Shown here piece after piece: positions 16,431-24,843 of a stretch of 64,000 bases of DNA; the first letter of the stretch is position 1; each line of letters opens with the position of its first letter. The notes beneath the pieces are model-generated. The model saw nothing but the letters and a program-made list of their open reading frames with translations. It was not told the DNA's origin and ran no database searches. The position numbers and the translations under genes are program-made. The stretch is from DATAOG01 sp963782885 (GTDB lineage: Bacteria; Pseudomonadota; Alphaproteobacteria; Geminicoccales; Geminicoccaceae). Location: the NCBI GenBank assembly GCA_963782885.1, contig CAWALL010000019.1, positions 62,001 through 126,000 on the forward strand, read 5' to 3'.

Positions 16431-17615
16431 ATGCGGATCACCGACCTCAAGACCTTCGTGGTCGGCAATCCGCCGCCGCACTTCGGCGGCCGCTATTTCG
16501 TGTTCCTGAAGCTCGTGACCGACGCCGGGATCGAGGGCGTAGGCGAGGTCTATGGCGTGCCGTTCGGCCCGGACACGGTCGCGCGCATGATCCGGGACGT
16601 GGTCGAGCGCTACGTCCTCGGTGCGGACCCGTTCAAGATCGAGCGCCTCTGGCGGATCGTCTATTCGGCCGGCTACAGCCAGCGACCCGATCTGTCGCTC
16701 GTGGGCATTCTCAGCGGTCTCGAGATGGCCTGCTGGGACATCGTGGGCAAGGAGCTGGACCGGCCGGTCTACGAGCTGCTCGGCGGCCAGGTCCACGAGC
16801 GGTTGCGCTCCTACAGCTACCTGTATCCCGAACCCGGCGATCCGACCTGCGTCTATCGCGACCCCGAGCTCGCCGCGCAGCGGGCGGCCGAGTACGTCGC
16901 CAAGGGGTTCACCGCGGTCAAATTCGACCCGGTCGGGCCCTATTCCGCGTTCGATCCGCGCCAGCTGTCGCTCGAAGCGCTGGAGCACGCCGAGCGCTTC
17001 GTCCGGAGGCTGCGGGAGGCGGTCGGGGACAGGTGCGACCTCCTGTTCGGGACCCATGGCCAGATGACCGCGGCCGGCGCGATCCGGCTCGCGCGCCGGG
17101 TCGAGCCCTTCGACCCGCTCTGGTTCGAGGAGCCGACGCCGCCCGAGATGCCCGAGGAGATGGCCAAGGTCGCGCGTCAGACCACGATCCCGATCGCGAC
17201 CGGCGAGCGCCTGGCGACCAAGTACGAGTTCGCGCGCGTGCTCCAGATCGGCAGCGCCTCGATCCTGCAGATGGCGCTCGGCCGGGCCGGCGGCCTGCTC
17301 GAAGCCAAGAAGATCGCCGGCATGGCCGAGGCGCACTACGCCCAGATCGCGCCGCATCTGTACTGCGGCCCGATCGAGGGCGCCGCCAACATCCAGCTTG
17401 CCACGTGCAGCCCGAATTTTCTGATCCTCGAGAGCATTCAGACCTGGGGCGGCTTCCACGGCCAGATCCTGAAGGCGCCGATCGTCTGGCAGGACGGCTA
17501 CGTCGTCCCGCCGAGCGCGCCCGGCCTCGGCGTCGAGCTGGATGAGGAGGTCGCGGCGCAGCATCCCTACAGCGGCCAGGATCTCCATCTCGAGATGCTC
17601 GACCGCCCGGCCTGA
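16431..17615 (+). CDS. Mandelate racemase/muconate lactonizing enzyme family protein (acid-sugar dehydratase type)
   Basis: A 394-aa enolase-superfamily member. The capping domain opens MRITDLKTFVVGNPPPHFGG. The barrel shows GILSGLEMACWDIVGKELDR, YVAKGFTAVKFDPVGPYSAF, the metal region LLFGTHGQM and then FDPLWFEEPTPPEMPEEMAK, IPIATGERLATKYEF and the C-terminal EAHYAQIAPHLYCGPIEG with a His-Leu pair. This layout matches acid-sugar dehydratases such as galactarate or gluconate-type enzymes rather than true mandelate racemase, but I cannot name the substrate. It directly follows the Fe-alcohol dehydrogenase (8-bp gap), so the two probably act in one oxidation/dehydration route. Confidence 0.85.
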   Translation: MRITDLKTFVVGNPPPHFGGRYFVFLKLVTDAGIEGVGEVYGVPFGPDTVARMIRDVVERYVLGADPFKIERLWRIVYSAGYSQRPDLSLVGILSGLEMACWDIVGKELDRPVYELLGGQVHERLRSYSYLYPEPGDPTCVYRDPELAAQRAAEYVAKGFTAVKFDPVGPYSAFDPRQLSLEALEHAERFVRRLREAVGDRCDLLFGTHGQMTAAGAIRLARRVEPFDPLWFEEPTPPEMPEEMAKVARQTTIPIATGERLATKYEFARVLQIGSASILQMALGRAGGLLEAKKIAGMAEAHYAQIAPHLYCGPIEGAANIQLATCSPNFLILESIQTWGGFHGQILKAPIVWQDGYVVPPSAPGLGVELDEEVAAQHPYSGQDLHLEMLDRPA

Positions 17616-17848
17616 CGGCCTCAATTCCTCGCCCGCTTCCGATGCCCGGACCCGAGCCACCCCGTCCGCTCGGACCCAGAGATCCCCCGGGGGCAGCGCC
17701 GGAACGGGCCCCGGAGCAGCAAGGCCGAACCCAAAGCTGATGGGTCGCATGAGAAACGGCGCGCTGGATGCAGGTAAGAATCCCGCCCGCCTACGCCTTC
17801 CTGGCTAATTTTTGATTAAGACATTAGCGGTCATAGCTCATCTTCGGA

Positions 17849-17922
17849 TGGTCCATGTGACCGTCGGACTCCGTGACCGCGAACGAGTTGGCGGCGCGGA
17901 TTCCCACGGTCGCATGGACCAC
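17849..17922. repeat. REP-like palindromic element, copy B
   Basis: Left arm tggtccatgtgaccgt and right arm acggtcgcatggacca pair over 16 positions with one mismatch, around a loop of about 40 nt. The right arm is shared exactly (16 of 16) with copy A at 10273-10288, and the left arms of the two copies are also related. Transcribed, it would fold into a strong hairpin. Confidence 0.6.
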
Positions 17923-18090
17923 CTGACACCAGAAGCATGCCTTGCAAATGGTTGATGAAAGATTAACGGCAGCGGCGGATCTGGTCAGGGCTCGATCGAG
18001 GGCCGATCAGGCGATAGCCCAGCGGTTGTTGGTATCGAGACCAGCCATGGCGTGCAGCGTTGGTCCGCAGGTGCGCGGTCCGAACGCGGG

Positions 18091-18181
18091 CACCGTACTT
18101 TAGCGCCGTACTTTAGCGCCGTACTTTAGCGCCGTACTTGGGCGCTGTATTCGGACGCCGTACTTGGGCGCCGTACTTGCG
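18091..18181. repeat. 13-bp tandem repeat, seven units
   Basis: Unit cgccgtacttNNN repeated seven times without gaps. Units 2 and 3 are identical (ending tag), units 4 and 6 are identical (ending ggg), and unit 5 is the most diverged. The period is not a multiple of three, so it is not a coding repeat. It ends 256 bp before the Zn-dehydrogenase start. It looks like a variable-number repeat or a set of protein-binding iterons. Confidence 0.9.
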
Positions 18182-18436
18182 CATAGCGCTCGGGTTCGAT
18201 CTCGACCCGGCGTTGCCGTGATCGCGCCTGGACCTGATCCCGCGATCGGGTTCGGGCTCCGGCCCGGCTCCGTTCAGGGTCCGCAGCGCGCTCGTTTCCG
18301 CCAGTCGGACGCGGGTCGATGACGACGCCAACAGCCGAAGTCGTCGTTGCGTCCACCGTGCTTGGCGCCGCCGGTTGACGGGCTGCCCGGGCGCTCCTAA
18401 GCCCTGGGTGACGGACCGGAACCAGGGGAGGCGGCG

Positions 18437-19486
18437 ATGCGTGGGGTGGTCTTTGTCGGCGATCGGCAGGTGGAACTTCGGACCTTTCCGGACCCGACCC
18501 CCGGCCCCGGGGAGGTCGTGCTCGAGATCAAGGCGTCCGGCATGTGCGGCAGCGATCTCAAGTTCTATCGCCCCGCCCCCGGCGAGGCGCAGCGCGCGTT
18601 GGGCCTGGGCGACCTTTCGGAGCCGATCATCGCCGGCCACGAGCCCTGCGGCGTGGTCGCCGCCGTCGGGCCGGGGGTCACCGAGGCCGAGGCCCGGATC
18701 GGCATGCGCGTGATGGACCACCACTATTGCGGCTGCGGCGTCTGCAAGCACTGCAAGGTCGGCTGGTCGCAGCTCTGCCGGGCGGGCTTCGTGGTCTATG
18801 GCGTCACCGCCAACGGCGCCCATGCCGACTACATGAAGGTGCCGGCGCGCACGCTGGTGCCGCTGCCGGACGAGCTGTCGTTCGCGACCGGTGCTGCGAT
18901 CGCCTGCGGCACCGGCACCGCCTACAACGCGCTCCGCCGCCTCGATCTCTCCGGGCGCGACACGATTGCGATCTTCGGCCAGGGCCCGGTCGGGCTCAGC
19001 GCCTGCCAGCTCGGCGCCGCCATGGGCGCCCGCGTGATCGCGGTCGACATCGGCCCCGAGCGGCGGGCGCTCGCGCGCCAGTTCGGCGCGGAGCTGGCGA
19101 TCGACCCCGGCGCCGACGATCCGGTCAAGGCGCTCCGGGAACAGACCCATGGCGAAGGCGTCGATCTCGCGCTCGACTGCTCCGGCGCCGAGGCGGCGCG
19201 CTCGGCCGCGGTCCGGGCGACCCGCACCTGGGGCAAGGTCTGCTTCGTCGGCGAGGGCGGCAGCGTCACGATCGACGTCAGCCGCGACATGATCAGGAAG
19301 CAGCTGACCGTGATCGGCTCCTGGACCTTCTCCTCGGTCATCCAGGCCGAATGCGCGCGCTTCGTCGCCGACCGCAAGATCGACGTCGACCGCCTGTTCA
19401 CCCAGCGCTGGGCCCTGGATCAGGCCGACGAGGCCTACAGGCTGTTCGACACCCAGACCACCGGCAAAGGCGTCTTTTTGGCGTAG
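18437..19486 (+). CDS. Zinc-dependent alcohol dehydrogenase
   Basis: A 349-aa medium-chain dehydrogenase. Catalytic zinc ligands are Cys in SGMCGSDLKFYR (about 34) and His-Glu in IAGHEPCGVV (about 64). The structural zinc is held by the four cysteines of YCGCGVCKHCKVGWSQLC. The NAD(P) fold carries IFGQGPVGLSACQLGAAMGA followed by VIAVDIG, where the acidic Asp after the second strand favours NAD+. Substrate not determinable; relatives act on sorbitol, threonine or other polyols. The gene is followed by an aldo/keto reductase (31 bp gap), suggesting a two-step sugar or polyol oxidation unit. ATG 18437 has an aggggaggcggcg ribosome binding site. Confidence 0.9.
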   Translation: MRGVVFVGDRQVELRTFPDPTPGPGEVVLEIKASGMCGSDLKFYRPAPGEAQRALGLGDLSEPIIAGHEPCGVVAAVGPGVTEAEARIGMRVMDHHYCGCGVCKHCKVGWSQLCRAGFVVYGVTANGAHADYMKVPARTLVPLPDELSFATGAAIACGTGTAYNALRRLDLSGRDTIAIFGQGPVGLSACQLGAAMGARVIAVDIGPERRALARQFGAELAIDPGADDPVKALREQTHGEGVDLALDCSGAEAARSAAVRATRTWGKVCFVGEGGSVTIDVSRDMIRKQLTVIGSWTFSSVIQAECARFVADRKIDVDRLFTQRWALDQADEAYRLFDTQTTGKGVFLA

Positions 19487-19517
19487 GAGGCCGCAGCCCC
19501 AACCGTTCGGAGGCCCG

Positions 19518-20543
19518 ATGGACCCGTTCGAGACCCGGCGACTTGGCAGCACGGGCGTCGAGGTGACCCGGCTCGGGTTCGGCGGTGCGACGCTCGGCGA
19601 TGCGGTCGAGGTGATCGACGAAGCGCAGGCCGATCTGACGGTCGAAGCCGCCTATGCCGCCGGGATCGGTTATTTCGACACCTCGCCCTGGTACGGCAAC
19701 GGCAAGAGCGAGCACCGGCTCGGGCGGGTGCTGCGGACCAAGCCGCGCGGGTCGTTCGTGCTCTCGACCAAGGTCGGCCGGGTCTACTTCCGGCCGTCTG
19801 ATCCGAGGACCTTCAGCCAGGCGCGCTGGGCGGGCGGCCTGCCGTTCGACCTCCGCTTCGACTACACCCGCGACGGCGTCCTCCGCTCTTACGAGGACAG
19901 CCTGATGCGGCTCGGCCTCAACACGGTCGACGCCCTGCTGATCCACGACCTCGACCTCCGGCATCAGAGGACCGAAGAGGGCGTGCGCGCGAGCTTCGAC
20001 CAGCTCGACGCGGGCGGCGGCTATGCGGCGCTCGCCAAGCTGAAGGCGCAAGGCGAGATCGGCGCGATCGGCGCCGGCATCAACCATACCGGCATGATTC
20101 CCCCGTTTCTCGAGCGCTTCGAGATCGACTTTTTCCTGGTCGCGATGCCCTACACGCTGCTCGACCAGCCGGCGCTCGCCGCGGAGCTGCCGCTCTGCCT
20201 GGAGCGGGGCGCATCGGTCGTGATCGGCGCCGTGTTCGCGTCGGGCATCCTCGCGCGTGGTCCCGATGCCGGCGCGCTCTACGCGTACCAACCGGCCGAG
20301 GCCACCGTGCTCGAGCGGACCCGGCGGATCGAGGCGGTCTGCGCCCGCCATGGCGTGCCGCTGGCCGCGGCCGCTTTGCAGTTCCCGCTGCATCATCCGG
20401 CGACCGCCAGCGTGATCCCGGGGCCGAACGGCCCGGCGCAGGTGCGCGCCAACCTGGAGCACATGCGCCGCACCATCCCGGCCGATCTCTGGGCCGAGCT
20501 GAAGGCGGGACGACTGATCGATCCAGCGGCACCGACGCCTTAG
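19518..20543 (+). CDS. Aldo/keto reductase
   Basis: A 341-aa NAD(P)-linked oxidoreductase with a TIM barrel. The catalytic tetrad is visible: Asp and Tyr in GYFDTSPWYGNGKSEHRLG, Lys in VLSTKVGRVY and His in ALLIHDLDL. The C-terminal cofactor loop IPGPNGPAQVRANLEHM is present. The N-terminus MDPFETRRLGSTGVEVTRLG is typical of the subgroup containing L-fucose (D-threo-aldose) dehydrogenase and pyridoxal 4-dehydrogenase, so an aldose-to-lactone oxidation is plausible. It is co-directional with and 31 bp behind the Zn-alcohol dehydrogenase, which supports a shared sugar or polyol route. Confidence 0.9.
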   Translation: MDPFETRRLGSTGVEVTRLGFGGATLGDAVEVIDEAQADLTVEAAYAAGIGYFDTSPWYGNGKSEHRLGRVLRTKPRGSFVLSTKVGRVYFRPSDPRTFSQARWAGGLPFDLRFDYTRDGVLRSYEDSLMRLGLNTVDALLIHDLDLRHQRTEEGVRASFDQLDAGGGYAALAKLKAQGEIGAIGAGINHTGMIPPFLERFEIDFFLVAMPYTLLDQPALAAELPLCLERGASVVIGAVFASGILARGPDAGALYAYQPAEATVLERTRRIEAVCARHGVPLAAAALQFPLHHPATASVIPGPNGPAQVRANLEHMRRTIPADLWAELKAGRLIDPAAPTP

Positions 20544-20643
20544 GCTCGGCCGCGGCCGCCGTCACCCTCGAGGATCCTGCCCCCTGCCCTGCTCTGGCGC
20601 GGCAACTCGGGCGCTCGCCCTGATGCCGCCGCGCCAAGGCGGA

Positions 20644-20661
20644 TCGGCGGGGATCCGCCGA
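20644..20661. terminator. Possible bidirectional terminator hairpin
   Basis: Arms tcggcgg and ccgccga with a ggat loop lie between the convergent ends of the aldo/keto reductase and desaturase genes. There is no T-tract, so this is weak evidence. Confidence 0.3.
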
Positions 20662-20683
20662 GCCGACGGAGGTTGTGAGCCGC

Positions 20684-21769
20684 TCACCCTGCCCTCACTC
20701 CGCGCAGCTCCCGAAACCCGACCAGACGGCGGCGCTCCTCGTCCCACAGCGCCAGACGGAAGCACCGGAAGCTCTGGCCGAGGGTCAGCCGGCTGACGTT
20801 GCGCAGCATCGGGTGGTCCCTCAGCACATCGTTCAGACGGTAGCTCGGAATCCGGCTCGCCAGGTGGTGCACGTGATGGATGCCAATGTTGGCGGTGAAC
20901 CATCTGAGCGGCGCCGGCAGGTCGAAGTGCGTGCTGCCCTGCATGGCGCCGGCGTGAAAGGTCCACTCGTCCTGCCGGTCCCAATAGGTATGCTCGAACT
21001 GGTGCTGGACGTAGAACAGCCAGAGCCCGATCGAGGATGCGAGCAGCGTGATCGGCAGCTGGATCAGCAGAAAGTCGTGGACGCCGACCACGGCGCTCAT
21101 GCCGACCACGATGCCCGCGATCCCGAGGTTGGTCGCCATCGCGCTGATCCAGACCTCCTTGCCGCCGTCCATCAGCTCGAACGGCAGACGATGCTTGAGC
21201 AGGAACAGGTAGATCGGGCCCAGCGCCAGCAGGATCAGCGGATTGCGGGAGAGCCGGTAAGTGAGCCGGCGCCAGCGCGGCAGGCCGACATACTCCGTGA
21301 CCGTGAGCGTGGGGACGTCGCCCTTGCCGCGGCGATCGAGATTGCCGGAGGTTGCGTGATGCATCGCATGCGTGCGCCGCCAGTAGTCGTAAGGGGTGAG
21401 CGTCAGCACTCCGATCACCCGCCCCACGCTGTGGTTGGCCAGCCGGTTGCGGAAGAACGAGCCATGGCCGCAATCGTGCTGGATCATGAACAGCCGGACC
21501 AGGAAGCCGGCGGCCGGGATCGCGAGGATCAGGCCCAGCCACCAGCCATGGCGCAGGGCCAGCAGCATGATCGCCCAGAGACCGAAGAACGGCATCACCG
21601 TGATCAGGAGCTCATAGACGCTGCGCGCCGTGTCGGGATCGCGGTAGCGGGCGAGGACCTTCAGCCAGTGCTTGCCGTTGGCGGCTGCGGCCGGCTGGGC
21701 GTCGGCAGCGGTTGCAGGCTGCGGGGACGAATTCGCCTGGCCGGGGCCGGGCTTGGTAGCGAGCGGCAT
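20684..21769 (-). CDS. Fatty acid desaturase family protein
   Basis: A 361-aa integral membrane di-iron desaturase. The three histidine boxes are HDCGHGS (about residues 98-104), HAMHH (about 134-138) and IHHVHH near the C-terminus. Several hydrophobic helices lie between them, and a Pro/Ala/Gln-rich N-terminal segment precedes the first helix. It should introduce a double bond into acyl lipids at the inner membrane. The start at 21769 (MPLATKPGPG, with ggagacc upstream) is preferred over an upstream start at 21865, which adds a basic non-conserved 32 residues. It is divergent from the desuccinylase gene across an intergenic region with a perfect 14-bp inverted repeat. Confidence 0.9.
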   Translation of the reverse strand: MPLATKPGPGQANSSPQPATAADAQPAAAANGKHWLKVLARYRDPDTARSVYELLITVMPFFGLWAIMLLALRHGWWLGLILAIPAAGFLVRLFMIQHDCGHGSFFRNRLANHSVGRVIGVLTLTPYDYWRRTHAMHHATSGNLDRRGKGDVPTLTVTEYVGLPRWRRLTYRLSRNPLILLALGPIYLFLLKHRLPFELMDGGKEVWISAMATNLGIAGIVVGMSAVVGVHDFLLIQLPITLLASSIGLWLFYVQHQFEHTYWDRQDEWTFHAGAMQGSTHFDLPAPLRWFTANIGIHHVHHLASRIPSYRLNDVLRDHPMLRNVSRLTLGQSFRCFRLALWDEERRRLVGFRELRGVRAG

Positions 21770-21905
21770 CGAGGTCTCCAGCGGTCGCGGCGACGCCAGG
21801 CGCCGACGGCAGGGTCGCAAATATACGTTCCGAGCGCCGACCTTCGGCGCAAGGCTAGCCTCCAAGAGATAACAAATAGGCCTTCGGGTTGCCCTTTCAT
21901 AGCCG

Positions 21906-21944
21906 CGGAAACGCGCCCGGGGTTCACGTACGGGCGCGTTTCCG
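21906..21944. promoter_or_regulatory. Perfect 14-bp inverted repeat in a divergent intergenic region
   Basis: cggaaacgcgcccg (21906-21919) and its exact complement cgggcgcgtttccg (21931-21944) flank an 11-nt loop. It lies 137 bp upstream of the desaturase start and 125 bp upstream of the desuccinylase start. As both genes point away from it, it is not a terminator of either. It may be a large operator or part of a 5' leader. Nothing else is visible in 21770-22068. Confidence 0.6.
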
Positions 21945-22068
21945 GAATGCGGCGCCCTTGCGAAGTGGTCGGGCGGTGCTGCACAACCGCCAGCGGCGGG
22001 CAGCTTTTCAGGACAGCGAGGCGGTCCCCGGCGCCGGAGTGCCGGCGTGGTGAAGTTGGAGACGCGTT

Positions 22069-23085
22069 ATGAGCCCTGGCCCAAGCCTGATCTGGACCGA
22101 GATCGATTACGAGAAGGCCGGCAAGCAGATCGGTTTTCTCCACCTGCCGCATTCGGTGACCCGCTCGGCGTACGGCGTGATCCCGATCCCGATCGCGGTG
22201 ATCAGGCACGGCTCGGGGCCGACGGTTCTGCTCCTGGCCGGCAATCACGGCGACGAATACGAGGGCCAGATCGCGCTCACCCGCTTCATCCGGGCGGTCG
22301 ACCCGGCCATGATCCAGGGGCGGATCATCGTGCTGCCGGCCGCGAACCTGCCGGCGGCGCAGGCCGGCACGCGGACCTCGCCGATCGACGGCGGCAATCT
22401 CAACCGTTCGTTCCCCGGCGATCCGGACCGCGGGCCGACCGCCGCGATCGCCCACTACATCGACAGCGTCCTGTATCCGATCGTCGACGCGCTGCACGAC
22501 TACCACGCCGGCGGCTCGTCGCTGCACTACCTGACCTTCGCCTCGGCGAGACTTTCGGGCGATCCCGACCTCGATCGGCGCGCGCTCGCGGCGCTGAAGG
22601 CGTTCGCGCCGCCGCTCGCTCAGGTCTGGGCTGCGACCTTCGACCCGCGCCTGTCGCACGCCGCCGCCAATGCCCGCAAGATCGTGGCGCTGGGCGGCGA
22701 GTTCGGCGGCGCCGGCGACGTCTCGATCGATGGCATCCGGCTGATCGAGGCCGGGATGCGCCGCTTCCTCGCCCATCTCGAGGTCATGGCGCTGCCGAAG
22801 GACGCGCCCGCCCCGCCCGCGACCCGCTTCGTCGAGGTCAAGGACCGCAGCTACTACGTCTACGCCCCCGAGCGCGGCATTTTCGAGCCCCTGGTCCGGC
22901 TCGGGGATCAGGTCGAGGCCGGCCAGCCGGCCGCGCGGCTCCATTTCGTCGAGAACCCCGCGCGCGAACCGGTCCTCTGCCATTTCCGGCAGCGCGGCCT
23001 CGTGATCTGCCGGCGCGCGATTGGCCGCTGCGAGCCCGGCGACTGCCTGTTTCATCTCGCGACCGACATGCCGACCCCCGCCTGA
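22069..23085 (+). CDS. Succinylglutamate desuccinylase/aspartoacylase family protein
   Basis: A 338-aa zinc carboxypeptidase-like amidase. Zinc ligands His and Glu lie in LAGNHGDEYEGQIAL (about residues 62-76), with the third in DALHDYHAGGSSLHYL. The substrate-binding segment GGNLNRSFPGDPDRGPT is present. The C-terminal beta domain (YYVYAPERGIFEPL, LGDQVEAGQPAARLHF) is normal for this branch. Relatives include DoeB-type deacetylases of N-acetyl-diaminobutyrate and N-acyl-amino-acid hydrolases, so hydrolysis of an N-acyl amino acid is likely; the exact substrate is open. A second member of the same superfamily is at 51831-52778. The gene stands alone, with a convergent lipoprotein gene downstream. 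Confidence 0.88.
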   Translation: MSPGPSLIWTEIDYEKAGKQIGFLHLPHSVTRSAYGVIPIPIAVIRHGSGPTVLLLAGNHGDEYEGQIALTRFIRAVDPAMIQGRIIVLPAANLPAAQAGTRTSPIDGGNLNRSFPGDPDRGPTAAIAHYIDSVLYPIVDALHDYHAGGSSLHYLTFASARLSGDPDLDRRALAALKAFAPPLAQVWAATFDPRLSHAAANARKIVALGGEFGGAGDVSIDGIRLIEAGMRRFLAHLEVMALPKDAPAPPATRFVEVKDRSYYVYAPERGIFEPLVRLGDQVEAGQPAARLHFVENPAREPVLCHFRQRGLVICRRAIGRCEPGDCLFHLATDMPTPA

Positions 23086-23152
23086 CCGCAAAACGCCCGG
23101 ACCTCCCGAATTTGCGCCGCTCGCCGCAGCCTGCATGATCCGGCCGCGCCTG

Positions 23153-24220
23153 CTAACCGGTCGGGATCGTGATCACCGGCAGATCACTCTCGGCACCGGG
23201 GGTGGCGAGGTTGAACAGCAGCATCAGCATCGTGAAGGTCGCTTTGGCCTGGTAGTCGTCGTTCGGAATCCAGAACCAGTCGTCATCGTAACGGATCGCG
23301 ACGAACGCATCGAACGGCGGCAGCATCTGGTGATCGATGCCGAGCTGGATCTGCCCGGCGGCGCCCTCGAGCGCCGGCGGCGGCGCGTAGGTGCGGCCCT
23401 CCTCGATGTCGGATTCCGGCACCGGGATGCGTGACGCGATCTCTCGCAGCGTGCCGATCAGGGAGCGGGTCTGGATCGTGATCTCGTCGGGATCGCTGTC
23501 GCCGAGGCCGAACACGATCCGATAGCGGCCGACGCTCGGATCCAGGCCGAGCAGCTCGATCAGCTGGGCGTAGCGCGGATCGGCGAGCTGGCCATCGCGC
23601 CGGCGGGTGTCGAGATAGGCCTGCACGCCGGCGGGCGTGGCTTCGAAGCGCAGCTGCAGGCGCCCGGCGTCGTTGAGCTCGCTCATCAGGTTCACGACCT
23701 GATTGAACTCCCGCCGTTCCGGCAAGAAGCCGCCAGGTCGGCGCGACCAGTTGTTGAGGCCGTTGATCGTGTCGACCCCGAGGCCGAACACGACCCGCGG
23801 CGAGCCGCCGGCGAGGATCACCGCGAACAGCGAGTTCGGCGAGATCGGCTTCAGCATCAGCTCGGCGAACGCAGCGCCTTGCAGCGGCGTGTAGGTGACC
23901 GTCGGCCGGTCGCTGAAGGTGCCGCCCAGCCCGAGATCGAAGTTGTGCCCGAACTCTCCGAGCGCGCGATCGAAATCGCCGGCGATCGACACCCGGCCCT
24001 CGAGCGTGTAGCCGGCCACCAGCTGGCTGAGGGTGACGAAGTTCGGCGTGTCGCCGTAGCGCAGCTTGACCAGGTTGAGCAGCAGCTGCCGCTTGGCCGC
24101 CTCGCTGACCGCATCGGCGTAGTCGACCTGATCCCGCCGCACAGTCGCCGGGCCGATGCTGGCGCACCCCGAGAGCGCGAGCATGGCCGCGTAGAGAAAA
24201 GAGGCTGTGCGACGCGTCAT
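23153..24220 (-). CDS. Hypothetical lipoprotein
   Basis: A 355-aa protein beginning MTRRTASFLYAAMLALSGC, a lipoprotein signal with lipobox LSGC, so lipid-anchored and probably in the outer membrane. The mature part begins ASIGPATVRRDQVDYADAVS, followed by AAKRQLLLNLVKLRYGDTPN and the segment SQLVAGYTLEGRVSIAG. I know this pattern from uncharacterised proteobacterial lipoproteins but not a function. It is rich in beta-strand-like stretches and has no catalytic motif I recognise. Start chosen at 24220 because the signal peptide begins there; an upstream ATG at 24262 would bury it. Confidence 0.7.
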   Translation of the reverse strand: MTRRTASFLYAAMLALSGCASIGPATVRRDQVDYADAVSEAAKRQLLLNLVKLRYGDTPNFVTLSQLVAGYTLEGRVSIAGDFDRALGEFGHNFDLGLGGTFSDRPTVTYTPLQGAAFAELMLKPISPNSLFAVILAGGSPRVVFGLGVDTINGLNNWSRRPGGFLPERREFNQVVNLMSELNDAGRLQLRFEATPAGVQAYLDTRRRDGQLADPRYAQLIELLGLDPSVGRYRIVFGLGDSDPDEITIQTRSLIGTLREIASRIPVPESDIEEGRTYAPPPALEGAAGQIQLGIDHQMLPPFDAFVAIRYDDDWFWIPNDDYQAKATFTMLMLLFNLATPGAESDLPVITIPTG

Positions 24221-24351
24221 GGTGGCGTTGCGGCCGGTTCGTGATCGGTCTGCCACCGGCACCTAAGCCCGACAGGGTTACTGAACGGTAAACGAAGCTG
24301 CCCTCTGTCTATTCAGAGGAGATGGCGGGCATCAGCGCCCGCACCGTGCGG

Positions 24352-24840
24352 TTATGCCCGTGAGGCCGCGGGGCGGCTGGGCTCCCTGGCCTCGGCGGGC
24401 GCCGCCGGATCGCCATAGAGCTGGCGGGCGCGCGCCTCGAACGCGCTGACCATTCGCGAGACCGCCTCGTTGAACAAGAGCCCGATCAGCTTCTGCAACA
24501 TCCGCGAGCGGAACTCGAAATCGACGTAGAAATCGATCACCGCGCCGCCGTCCTCGGCCTCGATGAAGCGCCAGTGATTGTTCAGGTAGCGAAACGGTCC
24601 GTTGATGTACTCGACGTCGATCTGCGAATAGCGATGGAGGGTGACCCGCGAGGCGAACCGCTCCTTGAACATTTTGAAACGGACCACGAGATCGGCGTGG
24701 AAGGTATCGCCGTCGCGCCGGGTGATCCGGGCGGCGCTGCACCAGGGCAGGAACTCCGGGTAGCGCTCGACCGATGCGACTAGATCGAACAGCTGCTTCT
24801 GGCTGTAGGGCAGATGGCGCTGCTCGGCATGGGTCGGCAT
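24352..24840 (-). CDS. COQ10/RatA-type START domain protein
   Basis: A 162-aa protein of the polyketide cyclase/START fold. Family marks are LPYSQKQLFDLVASVERYPE, FLPWCSAARI, VVRFKMFKERFASRVTL, IDVEYINGPFRYLNNHWRF and IDFYVDFEFRSRMLQKLIGL. Mitochondrial and alphaproteobacterial members bind ubiquinone and assist respiratory electron transfer; enterobacterial RatA was reported as a ribosome-association toxin. The ubiquinone role is the better guess in this lineage. It follows lipA by 3 bp on the same strand, a common alphaproteobacterial pairing, and closes the tpiA-to-ratA run. Confidence 0.88.
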   Translation of the reverse strand: MPTHAEQRHLPYSQKQLFDLVASVERYPEFLPWCSAARITRRDGDTFHADLVVRFKMFKERFASRVTLHRYSQIDVEYINGPFRYLNNHWRFIEAEDGGAVIDFYVDFEFRSRMLQKLIGLLFNEAVSRMVSAFEARARQLYGDPAAPAEAREPSRPAASRA

Positions 24841-24843
24841 CGG

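Larger units (their letters stand above)
17616..18436. other. 821-bp intergenic region with palindrome and 13-bp tandem array
   Basis: No gene is supported. The region holds a REP-like inverted repeat (17849-17922), an AT-richer patch (ctaatttttgattaagac at about 17804) that could contain a promoter or terminator, and a seven-unit 13-bp tandem repeat (18091-18181). The long minus-strand frame covering it is antisense to the downstream dehydrogenase and has no family resemblance. Confidence 0.6.

Noticed and set aside
18091..18181. CRISPR array or replication-origin iterons
   Set aside because: Units are contiguous without spacers, so not CRISPR. No replication gene or AT-rich unwinding region is nearby, so an origin is unsupported.
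18113..19552. 479-codon minus-strand frame that includes the 13-bp tandem repeat
   Set aside because: Antisense to a Zn-dehydrogenase with all zinc ligands; the 13-bp period breaks the reading register, so the repeat is not a protein repeat.
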